64,000 nt of DNA from BMS3BBIN04 sp964552465 (GCA_964552465.1 CAZKGR010000011.1:31672-95671), one strand, 5' to 3'. Positions 41,866 through 51,358 are shown, counted from the stretch's first letter. Program-made: numbers and translations. The notes: generated by a model from the sequence alone, not told the origin.

Positions 41866-43581
41866 ATGTTCAGGTTAATGAGTTCAATCCAGAGCTTGGC
41901 AGGGGGCATCATTTTAGTTGCCCTGCTGTGTAGCTTACTGTTGGCCCCACAGGCCAGCGCAAGGTATTATCAATTATTGCAGGAGGGCTGGGAGCGTCCG
42001 GTTGGGACCCCGTTCCCGTGGTCTACCAACGGACATATGTGGGGGCTATTTCCGAATCCGCCTTCTCTGACAAACCCGCGCTGGGACATTGAACGCAACG
42101 CTATTTATCACTCTACCGGTTTTCCAGAAGATGTCACTGCGGTTTGGTGCGTTGGGTCCAACGATCAGTTAATCGCGGGTGTGGACTACTATTTGCCCAA
42201 CGTTTACACTCATTTGTATTGGGGCCCTTTCAGCATTGCGGAAGCGGCGCAAAACGAGTACGGCGAAGCTTTTGGTAGTTTCTGGATCTGGGCTGAGATG
42301 GAATCTAATCTCAACGGAACCGGAGATTTTTTCTATCTCGGCGTCCGTTCTGGCGGATTCAATCCAAACATTACTGCCTGGGATTTTCTGCACATGGACG
42401 ATCAGGGCGGAAACAATATGGAATGGACCCAGGCAATGTTTAATTTTGACGAAGTGTATACGCTGAACGGAGATACTATTTCATACATCGATCAGGGGAT
42501 CGTGGATAATCTCTACATCTCGCTGATTTTCGATTCCGATTACAACGAAAATGATTACTTCGGCGTATTCATCGACGATATCTCGATGGGATATGACGAC
42601 GGGATGTACGATTTCGATTATCGAGACTACGAGCTCTTTAATCCAGACAACCCTGACGAAGAGTACGAGTTCCTCTATGTAAACCTGCCTGTGCAATTGC
42701 GGACCAAATTCAAATCGCACGGCAACCTTATGAGCAATGAGGTTGATCACCTTCTGTACGACGGCCAAAACCAGGTCCTGTCCCAAATTACCGGTCAGTG
42801 GCAGGGTGGAACTGTTCCAATTTCATACGAAGAAGCCTTTCCAGAAATTTTCACTCCACAAGTTGAAGGCGAGCTGACGTTCACGATTTGGCTGGACGGG
42901 GAAATGGAGCAGGTAGAAAGTGACGAGAACAACAATTTCGAAACTTTCACCATACCTGTTTACGCTGAAAACACTCCTCCAGCCATCGAGTGGATCAATC
43001 CGCCCGAGGGTGGAATCTGGAACCAGGACGAGGTGTTCGACATCATCTACTACGCTACCAACAGCCCGGTTGAAGAGTCTGCGCGGCTTTCGTTGTACTA
43101 TGACTACGATGACGAGGGCTTTGATGGCTACCCGGTTACCGGTGGAATCAACCTGCCAATAACCAACACGATTGATACTCTGTCGTGGCACATCGGCGCA
43201 CTTCCTGACTACGATTATTATCTGTACGCCAAGCTGGAAGATGATTATTACGACCCGATCTACGTGTACGCGGACGGAATCCTTGAGGTGGAAAGTTCCA
43301 GTCCTGTCGTCGTTCCGGAAGAGTTCCAGATCACGTCCGTTTATCCGAATCCGTTCAACCCGACGGTGGAAGTAACCATGGATCTGCCAGCTCCGGGCGA
43401 TGTGCGGGCGGTGTGGTATTCGGTGGATGGGCGCCAGGTAGACACACAAAAGTTGGGTAAGCTGAGCGCGGGCTCGCAGCAGTTTGCATGGACCCCGACC
43501 AATCTTCCCAGCGGTGTGTATCTGCTTCGGCTGGAAACACCGTTTGGGATTGGAACTCAAAAGGTGACATACCTGAAGTAG
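41866..43581 (+). CDS. Secreted acidic beta-sandwich protein with sorting domain
   Basis: A 571-residue exported protein. The signal peptide is long (GGIILVALLCSLLLAPQASA). A concanavalin/MAM-like beta-sandwich region (about residues 35-250), rich in Asp, Glu, Trp and Tyr, follows, then CARDB-like Ig domains (about 250-480; TNSPVEESARLSLYYDYDD). The sorting domain (VYPNPFNPTVEVTMDLPA, then PSGVYLLRLETP) ends it. It lacks the Ig-like module of the other sorting-domain proteins and its sorting domain differs (VDGRQVDTQ in place of ITGQQVATL), so it belongs to a separate sub-lineage. GGGAGGA before the ATG gives a good start. A terminator lies 27 bases after the stop. Confidence 0.85.
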   Translation: MFRLMSSIQSLAGGIILVALLCSLLLAPQASARYYQLLQEGWERPVGTPFPWSTNGHMWGLFPNPPSLTNPRWDIERNAIYHSTGFPEDVTAVWCVGSNDQLIAGVDYYLPNVYTHLYWGPFSIAEAAQNEYGEAFGSFWIWAEMESNLNGTGDFFYLGVRSGGFNPNITAWDFLHMDDQGGNNMEWTQAMFNFDEVYTLNGDTISYIDQGIVDNLYISLIFDSDYNENDYFGVFIDDISMGYDDGMYDFDYRDYELFNPDNPDEEYEFLYVNLPVQLRTKFKSHGNLMSNEVDHLLYDGQNQVLSQITGQWQGGTVPISYEEAFPEIFTPQVEGELTFTIWLDGEMEQVESDENNNFETFTIPVYAENTPPAIEWINPPEGGIWNQDEVFDIIYYATNSPVEESARLSLYYDYDDEGFDGYPVTGGINLPITNTIDTLSWHIGALPDYDYYLYAKLEDDYYDPIYVYADGILEVESSSPVVVPEEFQITSVYPNPFNPTVEVTMDLPAPGDVRAVWYSVDGRQVDTQKLGKLSAGSQQFAWTPTNLPSGVYLLRLETPFGIGTQKVTYLK

Positions 43582-43608
43582 CGGCTAAGGCCCTGATTAG
43601 TTTTACAC

Positions 43609-43643
43609 AGCCGCGCCTGCATTTTTGTGGGCGCGGCTTTTAT
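43609..43643 (+). terminator. Rho-independent terminator after the acidic sorting-domain gene
   Basis: AGCCGCGCC ... GGCGCGGCT 9-base stem with a T-rich loop, followed by TTTATT. Confidence 0.82.
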
Positions 43644-43764
43644 TCGTGCTGGAGATCCAGCGCTAGAGGCGGGCGGTATAACTCTCTTATTGCTAAAAGC
43701 GACACAGACGTCTGATTTAATTCCTGGGATTTGAAACAAATGCTGATAATCATGTAATGAACGG

Positions 43765-44889
43765 CTATTGAAGCCTTTGGTTTGCTGTTGATGTCAGGGA
43801 AATTGTTCGTCCTTTCCAATGGATTTGCCGCGTATTTATTGACGCGGCGCCAATCCCGATCAGAAGCAAAACGGCGGCGGGGTGTATGATTATCAGCTCA
43901 ATTGGGTGCCGATACTTCGCGAACAGAATCGCACGGACCAGCATGTTCAGCCCAACGGCGTTTCTTGCCCCCGTGCGCGTTGCGGGGAATGCCAGAAGCA
44001 GGTAGGGTAGCACTGACGCGGCTACAAAGAACGTTCCCAGGATCGACAGGTAGCTGCGCGATCCCCCTGAAATACCGAACACGCATTTCTGGTAACTCTC
44101 CCAGATATCGCGAAAGCTGCTGTTCATGCGCCCGAACACAATCCCGGTCCCGGCGAGGAGAAGCGTATTCAGGCCAAGCTTCTTTGTTTTCCGTACAAGC
44201 GCAATGTCTTCCGCGACCTCACCTTTTACTGCCGAGTGACCCCCAATTTGTTTGTACGTATCGCGTGCAACCGCCATCCACTGACCGTTTGCGGCCGACA
44301 ATTGTTCTTGTGGAAGCGATCGGACAATGGTCATAGGTAACAGGCTGTATACTAACATGTCGACGGTTGGAACTACCATCCGTTCGCCGATTGACTTGGT
44401 GAACTGTTGCGGCATGGCAGACAAAAAATTGAGTTGCTGCGCCTGCATCCAGCCGACCGTGTTCTTTATAGCTTCGGGGCCGAACTGATTGTCGGCATCA
44501 GTAAAAATCATGATCTCGCCGCTGGCTTCATACGCCAGTTGCTGGCACGCCCACGGTTTCCCTAACCACCCTTTTGGAAGTTCGGATCCAATTATCCCGC
44601 GCACCGGAGTATTTCTGCGATCATACTCCTGGATAATGGACCATGTGTCATCGATGGAATTGTCGTCCAGGACAAGGATTTCGAAGTCGTCGTAGTCTTG
44701 TGCACACAGATCTTCAAGACAGGTGCGCAGGGTTATTTCTTCATTTCTCGCGGGTACGAGAACAGAAACTTTGGGCGTCGATGTGGGTTTCGGAGCGCGC
44801 TTCAGCATGGGCGCGTTGAACGCGTTCACCAAGGTTACCGCAACCAGGTACAACAGCGGCACAAACATGAATGCCATCAGTAGAAACAC
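43765..44889 (-). CDS. GT2-family glycosyltransferase (HpnB/CrtQ-like)
   Basis: A 374-residue membrane glycosyltransferase. One N-terminal membrane segment (AFMFVPLLYLVAVTLV) is followed by the GT-A domain: nucleotide loop VSVLVPARNEE, DDNSIDDTW, donor-metal motif IFTDADNQF and acceptor-side ANGQWMAVARD. C-terminal membrane helices (SILGTFFVAASVLPYLLLAF; LIIIHPAAVLLLIGIGAA) follow. The arrangement matches enzymes annotated as hopene- or carotenoid-associated glycosyltransferases, though no hopanoid or carotenoid genes lie in this window. The start codon at 44889 is GTG with a weak ribosome site; ATG at 44877 is an alternative. Confidence 0.85.
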   Translation of the reverse strand: MFLLMAFMFVPLLYLVAVTLVNAFNAPMLKRAPKPTSTPKVSVLVPARNEEITLRTCLEDLCAQDYDDFEILVLDDNSIDDTWSIIQEYDRRNTPVRGIIGSELPKGWLGKPWACQQLAYEASGEIMIFTDADNQFGPEAIKNTVGWMQAQQLNFLSAMPQQFTKSIGERMVVPTVDMLVYSLLPMTIVRSLPQEQLSAANGQWMAVARDTYKQIGGHSAVKGEVAEDIALVRKTKKLGLNTLLLAGTGIVFGRMNSSFRDIWESYQKCVFGISGGSRSYLSILGTFFVAASVLPYLLLAFPATRTGARNAVGLNMLVRAILFAKYRHPIELIIIHPAAVLLLIGIGAASINTRQIHWKGRTISLTSTANQRLQ

Positions 44890-45115
44890 GGCGTCATCTT
44901 TCTCTGAAGACTTGTGGATTCCAACCTTGGTCTAGTGTCTGGGCAAGTTGCAAACCATAAATCTGGCGAACGTAAATCAATGCTCTTGCGCTGGTTTTAC
45001 GTACGCCAAAAGTTAAGTCGTTTCGCGCTGTTTCTAAAGCGGGATCGCCCGCCACTCTTGTGAGAGGTTCCGCGATCGAATCAGCAAGGTACAGCGCCTA
45101 AACGGTGCTACTACA

Positions 45116-45151
45116 CAAAATTCGCCGTGGAATCAACGTTCCCACGGCGAA
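45116..45151 (-). terminator. Terminator after the NtrC-like regulator gene (minus strand)
   Basis: On the minus strand TTCGCCGTGG(G) ... CCACGGCGAA forms a 10-base stem followed by TTTTG, 31 bases beyond the stop at 45182. Confidence 0.75.
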
Positions 45152-45181
45152 AATTACTCGCTTTGGATATCACAGCCTGGA

Positions 45182-46720
45182 TCAGTTGCCTTCGCTCTGA
45201 GCACGCTCTGCAATTTCTCGCATTTTTCGCTTGTACTTACGTCCAGTTTCAATCCCATATCTATGCAATTTGTTGATCAAGGCCTGGCGGCTCAAGCCAA
45301 GCTGATCGGCGGTAATGGACTGGTTGTGCTTGTTGCGTTCAAGCGCGTCCATGATCATCCGCTTTTCGATACGGGCTACACGCTGTTTGAGCGTGCCTTC
45401 GCTGGAATCGAGCAGCGTCGGTTCCTGACGGCTGATAAGATGTACGCCGAGCTGTCCTGCTCCAAGTTCCCCTTGATCTGGTGTTCGCAGAACGGCTTGG
45501 CGGACTTCGTTTTCAAGCTCGTCCAAGTTGTCTGCCCAGTCATGGGTGCCGAGGAAGTCGAAGATCTGGTTGTTCACGCCGCCGATCACCTTGCCGAATG
45601 TGACACATGATTCTTCGACATAGTAGTCAACCAGTTCCGGTAGATCTTCCACGCGATGACGCAATGGTGGGAAAATGATCGAAAACTGCATCATTTTCAG
45701 GTAGAAATCGCGTACTAGCTTCCCTTCCTCGAACAGCTGCGTCGGATTCTTCGTTGTGGTCATTACGAGGCGGAAATTGATCGGGTATTCTTCGCGTTCT
45801 CCATCAAGAGTGGCCAACCCGCTATCCAAGCTTCGCGCGACACGCTTCTGCAAATCCTCTGAAAGATGGTCGACGTCTTCAAGGATCAGCGTTCCGTTTT
45901 TGGCGTCACGCATGGCCCCGCGGCGCCCTTTGGCTGGAGCTTCTTTCGCGCCCGCCGCCTTGCCGAAGATGTATCCACCATGCATACCAGATGGTATATC
46001 CGCCAACGGCAGTTGGACGATCGCGCTGCGTTTTCGTGGACTGTTCTTGTGCAGCGCCTCAGCGGCAAGCCACTTGCCAACGCCTCTTTCCCCTATCATA
46101 GTAACGGGGATGTCAACATCTACAACTAGTTCAAGCGCTCGTCGAACGCGTTGTATTTCAGCGCTGGAGCCAACGATTTCGCTGAATGGAAAATCTGAAT
46201 CTTCGGTTGTTTGACGCTTACGAGCCTGCACGCTTAACCGATTCAGCGCTCTGTCCAGATATATCAGGTGCCCCAGAATACGTCCGAACTCGAGGAAGTG
46301 GGCGGCTTTGTGTTTTTTGAACGCTATCGGCTTTTCACCTTTGCTGCCGAGGTACAGCGCACCCATCGCTGTTCCGCCGGACGAAAGCGGAAAAATCAAT
46401 ACGCTTTTCGTCATCTTACGTCGAACGCTTTTCCTCGCTGCCAATTTTTGAACATCATTAGCAACGGGGGCTGCGAGCACGCTCTCTGCGTCAACCGGAT
46501 GATCGGCTGCAAACTGGGCAAAAATGCGCATGTCCTGGTCCAACATCTCTTCGAGTTCGCCAAAAGATGCCAGTTCGCGCAGGCTGCCTGTTGTTTCTTC
46601 CAGTTCCAGCAACAGTCCGTGATCGCCGCCGTACTGCTTACGGGCGTACTCCAGCAAGGCTTGAGCAAGCTCCTGCCTGCTTCCGACTTGCTGCAGGGTT
46701 TTTTCTAGTGTCGCCTGCAT
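45182..46720 (-). CDS. NtrC-type regulator with degenerate AAA+ domain
   Basis: A 512-residue protein with a GAF-like N-terminal domain (about 1-150), a sigma-54-activator-type AAA+ domain (about 180-410) and a Fis-type helix-turn-helix (NQSITADQLGLSRQALINKL). The AAA+ domain is degenerate. Walker A is GERGVGKWL, not GESGTGKE. The GAFTGA loop that touches sigma-54 reads GAKEAPAKG, inside FGKAAGAKEAPAKGRRG. Walker B has LILEDVDHL, not LFLDEI. It therefore probably binds DNA and may sense a small molecule, but is unlikely to open sigma-54 promoters. AAGGAAG 6 bases ahead supports the ATG at 46720 over 46750. It lies next to the replication origin. Confidence 0.88.
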   Translation of the reverse strand: MQATLEKTLQQVGSRQELAQALLEYARKQYGGDHGLLLELEETTGSLRELASFGELEEMLDQDMRIFAQFAADHPVDAESVLAAPVANDVQKLAARKSVRRKMTKSVLIFPLSSGGTAMGALYLGSKGEKPIAFKKHKAAHFLEFGRILGHLIYLDRALNRLSVQARKRQTTEDSDFPFSEIVGSSAEIQRVRRALELVVDVDIPVTMIGERGVGKWLAAEALHKNSPRKRSAIVQLPLADIPSGMHGGYIFGKAAGAKEAPAKGRRGAMRDAKNGTLILEDVDHLSEDLQKRVARSLDSGLATLDGEREEYPINFRLVMTTTKNPTQLFEEGKLVRDFYLKMMQFSIIFPPLRHRVEDLPELVDYYVEESCVTFGKVIGGVNNQIFDFLGTHDWADNLDELENEVRQAVLRTPDQGELGAGQLGVHLISRQEPTLLDSSEGTLKQRVARIEKRMIMDALERNKHNQSITADQLGLSRQALINKLHRYGIETGRKYKRKMREIAERAQSEGN

Positions 46721-47446
46721 GGGATCTTCCTTTGTATCGTCCCGCGCCATGGGATATATTCAAGAACCTGTTTTCCCAGAGATTCTAAGGTGCATACAGT
46801 TCCAAGTACACTGATGTTCAAGTGCTATTACAAAACTATTGCCAAGCTCAACTGTACGATAATCTCTCTTTCCGTTGTCGCGTTAAACACCGTATTTGAC
46901 ATACCCATTTTGCTGAGGCGCGCGCAATAATATTGTTGTTTCAGCAGGAAATTCTTTACGATGAAATAGCCATAATTTTGTCCACAACTTAACACGATTC
47001 CCTTAAAAAAAGCCTCTCGGAACTCACTGATTTCTGAAATTAGCATGTTATCTAGTAGACAATATGAACCTGAACTCCTTAGGAATATGCGTTTTATTTT
47101 TCTTAAATTCGAGCCCTAAGAGTCAAAATCCGAAAAAAATGATCTTGTCTTGGTCCCATACAACGGCATAAGCGCGCCCATTTCTCACTTACAAAATGCT
47201 CCAGAGCACATGATCGGATTGGCGAGGAGAGGTTGAGACATAGTGCTTGACTCATCTTCCGCGGGGGTCTATTTTGATCCCTCGCAGCTCGTCAAGCGAA
47301 CTGCAACCCCTTGATATTCCGGGTTTTCCACGACTTATCCACAGGGGAGAGAGCCCGCGTAATCGCGAATTCTCAGGGAGATAAGCCAGACGTGGGGGAG
47401 CTATCCACGTTATCCACACTCACCTCATATCACGGGAAATGTGCAC
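46721..47446. other. oriC: Origin-proximal intergenic region upstream of dnaA
   Basis: About 725 bases without a supported gene. The left part (46830-47160) is AT-rich and holds TTGTCCACA (46978-46986). The right part has the DnaA boxes TTATCCACA (47335-47343), CTATCCACG (47401-47409) and TTATCCACA (47410-47418), the last two in tandem just before dnaA. This matches the upstream half of a dnaA-flanking replication origin and could also allow DnaA to control its own gene. Confidence 0.7.
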
Positions 47447-48880
47447 ATGACTGCTTCGGCCAGACGTTTGCTGACCGAACCTCCGCAGCTTACGGCAATC
47501 GGTGAATCCGATCCGGCCTGGCGCCCCATCCTCGATGACCTGCAACAGTCACTGCCCAGCCAGGCATACCACACATGGTTTGAACCGCTGAAAGCCTTTC
47601 GTTCACCTGACAAGCAACTCATCGTAGAGGTCCCCAGTCGATTCTATTTTGAATGGATTGAAGGCCACTACGCCAAGCTGCTTGATCATGTGATTGAGGC
47701 GCGGTTGGGGGACCCGGGTGCTTTACAGTACACGATTTCTAAATCAATCGGGCTGTCATTGGAACCCGAACCTGTTCCAGCGGTGGCTTCACCTCAGACC
47801 GCCCCAAGCACCACGAATGGGAACGGTCTGACAAACGGCAGCAACCTGAAAAACGGGTTGAATCCGCGGTACACGTTCGAGCAGTTTATTGAAGGCCCGC
47901 CTAACCGTTTCGCACGGGCCGCCTCGCTGGCCGTAGCCGAATCGCCCGGCACAACCTCATACAACCCGCTTCTCATTTACGGCGGAGTAGGCTTGGGCAA
48001 AACACATTTGTTGCAAGCTATTGGTAACGCCGTCCAAAACTCTTCGCCCGAGCTTAAGGTTCGCTACATCAGCAGCGAACAGTTTACGCAGGAATTTGTT
48101 GAAGCAATCAAAACCAACCGTGGCGACCAGTTTTCGGCACGTTACCGTACTGTCGACCTGTTATTGATGGACGATGTTCAATTCCTTGTCGGACGTGATC
48201 GTACACTGCTCGAGTTTTTCCACATCTTTAACAGCCTGTATCAAGCAGGCAAACAGATCGTCTTGAGCAGCGACAAGCCGCCGAAGGAGCTGAACGGTCT
48301 GGACGAACGTCTAGTCAGCCGTTTTGGATGGGGATTAGTTTGTGACATCGGACCGCCGGACTTTGACACTCGCGTCGCGATTATCGAAACATTGACCGAG
48401 CAGGAAGGTTTGTTGTTGTCAAAGGACGTGACCGAATTCCTCGCGATGCGTTTCCAGAAGAATGTCCGTGATTTGCAGGGTGCGATGATTCGTCTGGTGG
48501 CTCATTCCAGCCTGAGTGGGATGGACATCAGCCTGGAGATGGCTAAACAGGCTCTCCGTGATCTGATTGGAAGCCAGAACCGTAAAGTCAGTGTTGATCG
48601 TGTCCAACAGGTCGTGGCAGAATATTACCAGGTTGCACCAGACCTGATGATAGCGAAGGTTCGTACGCAACCCATCGCTCGTGCGCGCATGGTGGCTATG
48701 GCGTTGTCGTTGAAGCTCTGTCACTTATCGCTGAAACAGGTTGGCGCAAACTTCGGCGGACGTGATCACACAACTGTTTTGCACGCTCGAGACAGTGTGA
48801 TCAAGTGGGAAGAGGAGAGCGAAGAGTTCGCCTCTGAACTCGCTTCAATGATCCATCGTGTAGAAACAGAAGACGACTAA
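47447..48880 (+). CDS. dnaA: Chromosomal replication initiator DnaA
   Basis: A 477-residue initiator. Domain I (WRPILDDLQQSLPSQAYHTW) is followed by a short low-complexity linker rich in Asn-Gly (NGNGLTNGSNLKNGLN, about residues 122-137). The AAA+ domain has Walker A GGVGLGKT (179-186) and Walker B LLLMDDVQFL. Domain IV carries the DnaA-box-binding signature FGGRDHTTVLHARDSV. It binds the boxes on both sides and melts the origin. The ATG at 47447 has GGGAA ahead; GTG at 47441 is possible and adds two residues. The helix before the signature (RTQPIARARMVAMALSLKL) is slightly unusual relative to the common AR-MYL pattern. Confidence 0.97.
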   Translation: MTASARRLLTEPPQLTAIGESDPAWRPILDDLQQSLPSQAYHTWFEPLKAFRSPDKQLIVEVPSRFYFEWIEGHYAKLLDHVIEARLGDPGALQYTISKSIGLSLEPEPVPAVASPQTAPSTTNGNGLTNGSNLKNGLNPRYTFEQFIEGPPNRFARAASLAVAESPGTTSYNPLLIYGGVGLGKTHLLQAIGNAVQNSSPELKVRYISSEQFTQEFVEAIKTNRGDQFSARYRTVDLLLMDDVQFLVGRDRTLLEFFHIFNSLYQAGKQIVLSSDKPPKELNGLDERLVSRFGWGLVCDIGPPDFDTRVAIIETLTEQEGLLLSKDVTEFLAMRFQKNVRDLQGAMIRLVAHSSLSGMDISLEMAKQALRDLIGSQNRKVSVDRVQQVVAEYYQVAPDLMIAKVRTQPIARARMVAMALSLKLCHLSLKQVGANFGGRDHTTVLHARDSVIKWEEESEEFASELASMIHRVETEDD

Positions 48881-49306
48881 AGCATTATGATATATCCATA
48901 CCCCGCCGAGCCCGAGACAGGACTGTAGCAGGAAGACGATACGTTGATCGCGCTCGACGGGTTTTGTATACTTCAGGGTTCAGATCTGACACCTGAAACC
49001 AGTGGAATCTATCCACAATATTTGTCCACAGGTGTTAGTGAGAACGGCGGACGAGCTGTGGGTTACTTTGGAACATCTCGGATAGCTCATAGTTACGAGT
49101 GAATTAGAGTGAACAACTACTTCTCATTTTCACTCATTATCCACTAAAGTAAGGGGCGCGGAATACCGGACTATAGTTTTTACTTCAGCAAAATTTCCGG
49201 TGTTATCCCCTCAATCCACAAGCCGACAACTACAACCGAGAGTTAATCTCTCTACAGCTTTTTAACGACCGGTGTGAAGAACTCGCTGGTCAGCTCGAGG
49301 AGAATC
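48881..49306. other. oriC: dnaA-dnaN intergenic region with DnaA boxes (origin candidate)
   Basis: About 425 bases without a gene. It contains CTATCCACA (49009-49017), TTGTCCACA (49022-49030), TTATCCACT (49137-49145), TTATCCCCT (49203-49211) and CAATCCACA (49212-49220). All are in the same orientation and are perfect or close matches to the DnaA box. AT-rich stretches around 49090-49150 and 49165-49205 could be the unwinding site. With the upstream cluster this forms a bipartite origin layout. Confidence 0.7.
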
Positions 49307-50416
49307 ATGCGTTTCCGTGTCTCTCAGGATCAGATACTCGAAGCATTGGCTCGAGTTGCTCCAACAGTACCTACAAAATCAACGTTGCCCATCTTGTCAA
49401 ATGTGTTACTACAACTCGAAGGAAACACACTTCGTATTGTAGCAACCGATCTTGAAGTATCCGTGGTAACGGAAATGGAAGTTGATGGTGAACGTGATGG
49501 TTCTGTTACTGCACCAGCAAAGAAAATTCAGGACATTGTGCGTGAGCTGGAAGGTATGGTCCTGACTTGTGATGTTGATGAAAACAATCATCTCCATCTG
49601 GAAACCGAGATTGGTCAGTATCAATTGATGGGTTCGTCGGCACAGGAATTCCCAACATTGCCGGAATTTGCCGGTGCAACTACACTCAAACTAGGCGCAG
49701 ACAAATTACTTTCGTTGGTTAATCGCACGATATTTGCGGTCTCGCGTGATGAGCTGCGACCGGCGTTAACTGGTGTGTTTTTTCAGATACGTACGCATGA
49801 ATTGCGAGCAGTTGCTACTGACGGTCATCGTCTGGTTCGCATCACAGACCAGAAATTCGAGAGCGAAAGCGAACATGAGCTGATCATTCCGGTGAAGGCT
49901 TTGGATATGATCCGCCGTAACCTTCCGGAAGAAGGCGACATCGAGCTGGCGATCGGTGAGAACCAGATCATGGTAGTATTGCCGGAAGCAACGTTGTACA
50001 GCCGGTTGATTGAAGGACGCTATCCGCACTACGAAAGTGTGATTCCGAGCGAAAACAATAATCGCCTGATCGTTTCGACGGATCAGTTGATACGTTCGCT
50101 GAAACGTGCACAGATCTTCGCCAACCCGATCAATCGTCAAGTGGTGTTCAACCTCGATCCGGACAAGCTCGAGATTACGGCAGAAGACGTGGAGCTGGGC
50201 GGTAAAGGCCGGGAAAGCATCGCGGCAAAGTATGATGGGGAAGGCCAGTCGATTGGTTATAACGCTGCGTACTTGCTTGATCTGCTGAAACATGTGGAAA
50301 CTGAGGACGTGCGCTTTGATCTCGGCGGTCCGAAGCAGGCGGGGATTGTCAAGCCAACGGTTGGTGACGAAGGCGAAGACTTCCTGATGCTGATCATGCC
50401 GGTGCGGTTGTCATAA
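49307..50416 (+). CDS. dnaN: DNA polymerase III beta sliding clamp
   Basis: A 369-residue clamp made of three similar domains. Typical segments are MRFRVSQDQILEALARVAPT, LPILSNVLLQ, FAVSRDELRPALTGVFFQI, VATDGHRLVRI and the C-terminal VKPTVGDEGEDFLMLIMPVR, which forms part of the peptide-binding pocket. The clamp rings DNA and tethers polymerase III and repair proteins. A GAGGAGA site sets the ATG at 49307, not the longer frame from 49274. It follows dnaA across the box-rich gap and is closed by its own terminator. recF does not follow. Confidence 0.97.
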   Translation: MRFRVSQDQILEALARVAPTVPTKSTLPILSNVLLQLEGNTLRIVATDLEVSVVTEMEVDGERDGSVTAPAKKIQDIVRELEGMVLTCDVDENNHLHLETEIGQYQLMGSSAQEFPTLPEFAGATTLKLGADKLLSLVNRTIFAVSRDELRPALTGVFFQIRTHELRAVATDGHRLVRITDQKFESESEHELIIPVKALDMIRRNLPEEGDIELAIGENQIMVVLPEATLYSRLIEGRYPHYESVIPSENNNRLIVSTDQLIRSLKRAQIFANPINRQVVFNLDPDKLEITAEDVELGGKGRESIAAKYDGEGQSIGYNAAYLLDLLKHVETEDVRFDLGGPKQAGIVKPTVGDEGEDFLMLIMPVRLS

Positions 50417-50446
50417 CCAAATCCGATTAAATCAAAAGGTAGATTC

Positions 50447-50481
50447 ATGGTGCCGGCTCGACCTGATCCGGCACCATTTTT
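50447..50481 (+). terminator. Rho-independent terminator after dnaN
   Basis: ATGGTGCCGG ... CCGGCACCAT perfect 10-base stem with an 11-base loop, followed by TTTTTG. Confidence 0.88.
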
Positions 50482-50821
50482 GTCATCGTTTTTGGGCGCG
50501 ATTGAGCGAGGCCTCGGCCAGGGATTGGGACGAAGATCATGTCATCAAATTATGCACGGAGTTAGGGACACTAAATTTCTTGTTGAACGCAATTGAACTC
50601 TGGCATTTCCCACCTTTATTTCGTACTTTGACGCGATTGCGGTTCTCCTTGGAGATTCTTGTGTTAGGTGTGATTTTCGCATTACCAATTCTGGGGCCCT
50701 ATCACGAGTTTGGTTAAAGCTACTCAGTAAGGCAATGCGAAGCGGTTGGAGCGGAACCTTCGTGGAGTAGAACGGGCGGATTGGTTGTGTGCATACACAC
50801 CTCGGCGCGGCAGTTAATTTC
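50482..50821. other. Intergenic region between dnaN and dciA (recF position)
   Basis: About 340 bases in the place where recF lies in many bacteria. No recF frame or remnant can be seen. A 71-codon frame at 50502-50717 has no ribosome site or recognisable features and is not called. The promoter for dciA should be here. Confidence 0.45.
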
Positions 50822-51199
50822 ATGACCAATGACGGGAACAAACGACCACATCCCATGCGGCTGTGGGAGCGGGAGTGGAAACGCAAACCCCGTGATCCGC
50901 AGGGCCGGCACAAGGGGCAGGTGATCCCTCTGATCGGCACGATCGGGGAGTGGGGGCGCAGCCCAAAGGTCCGCACAGCGCTGAATGAAGCGAATTTGTT
51001 TAACCGATGGGCGGAAATCGCGGGTGAGAAGGTTGCCGGGCAGGCAACTCCGACCCGTTTAGAGCGTGGAAAATTGACGTTACAGGTCGAAGACAGCGCC
51101 TGGCGTCACCAGTTGTTATACATGCGTCGCGAGTTGATCGGGAAGATCAATGCGGAGTTAGGCCGCGGCGTGGTGAAAGAGATTGTGTTCACGGCATGA
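50822..51199 (+). CDS. dciA: DUF721/DciA-like helicase loader
   Basis: A 125-residue DUF721 protein. The C-terminal 90 residues hold the family pattern: a helix before NLFNRWAEIAGEKVAGQATP (WxxxxGxxxxxH/A type), then TRLERGKLTLQVEDSAWRHQL and LLYMRRELIGKINAEL. DciA is the ancestral loader of the DnaB helicase, so its place between dnaN and gyrB suits a replication role. The N-terminal 30 residues are basic and Pro-rich. The start is uncertain: ATG at 50822 has a weak ribosome site, and GTG at 50789 would add 11 residues. Family repeats fill the gap to gyrB. Confidence 0.85.
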   Translation: MTNDGNKRPHPMRLWEREWKRKPRDPQGRHKGQVIPLIGTIGEWGRSPKVRTALNEANLFNRWAEIAGEKVAGQATPTRLERGKLTLQVEDSAWRHQLLYMRRELIGKINAELGRGVVKEIVFTA

Positions 51200-51212
51200 T
51201 ATGGATGTTTGC

Positions 51213-51235
51213 CCCGACTTGCTTGACAAGTCGGG
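51213..51235. repeat. Palindrome CCCGACTTG-CTTGA-CAAGTCGGG
   Basis: A perfect 9-base inverted repeat of the GAC...GTC family, 14 bases after dciA. A partial echo (CACTTGCAAGCAAGTACGGG) lies at 51268-51287. Confidence 0.65.
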
Positions 51236-51328
51236 ATTATCGACAGTCAGACCGCTTGATCATCCGCACTTGCAAGCAAGTACGGGCAAACACGATTGCG
51301 TCTGGCACCAGGGTGGATGATCCGTGAC

Positions 51329-51358
51329 AGCCGTCTTCGACGGTCTATCACGGGCACC
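51329..51358. repeat. Dispersed palindromic repeat, family 1, copy 3
   Basis: AGCCGTCTTCGACGG then TCTATCACGGGCACC: the same 30 bases as the right end of the copy at 33754-33880 and the reverse complement of most of the copy at 1763-1804. Confidence 0.75.

Noticed and set aside
42823..43560. 245-codon open frame on the minus strand
   Set aside because: Antisense to the acidic sorting-domain gene, with no ribosome site.
50502..50717. 71-codon frame between dnaN and dciA, considered as a recF remnant or small membrane protein
   Set aside because: No ribosome site, no RecF motifs and irregular codon use.
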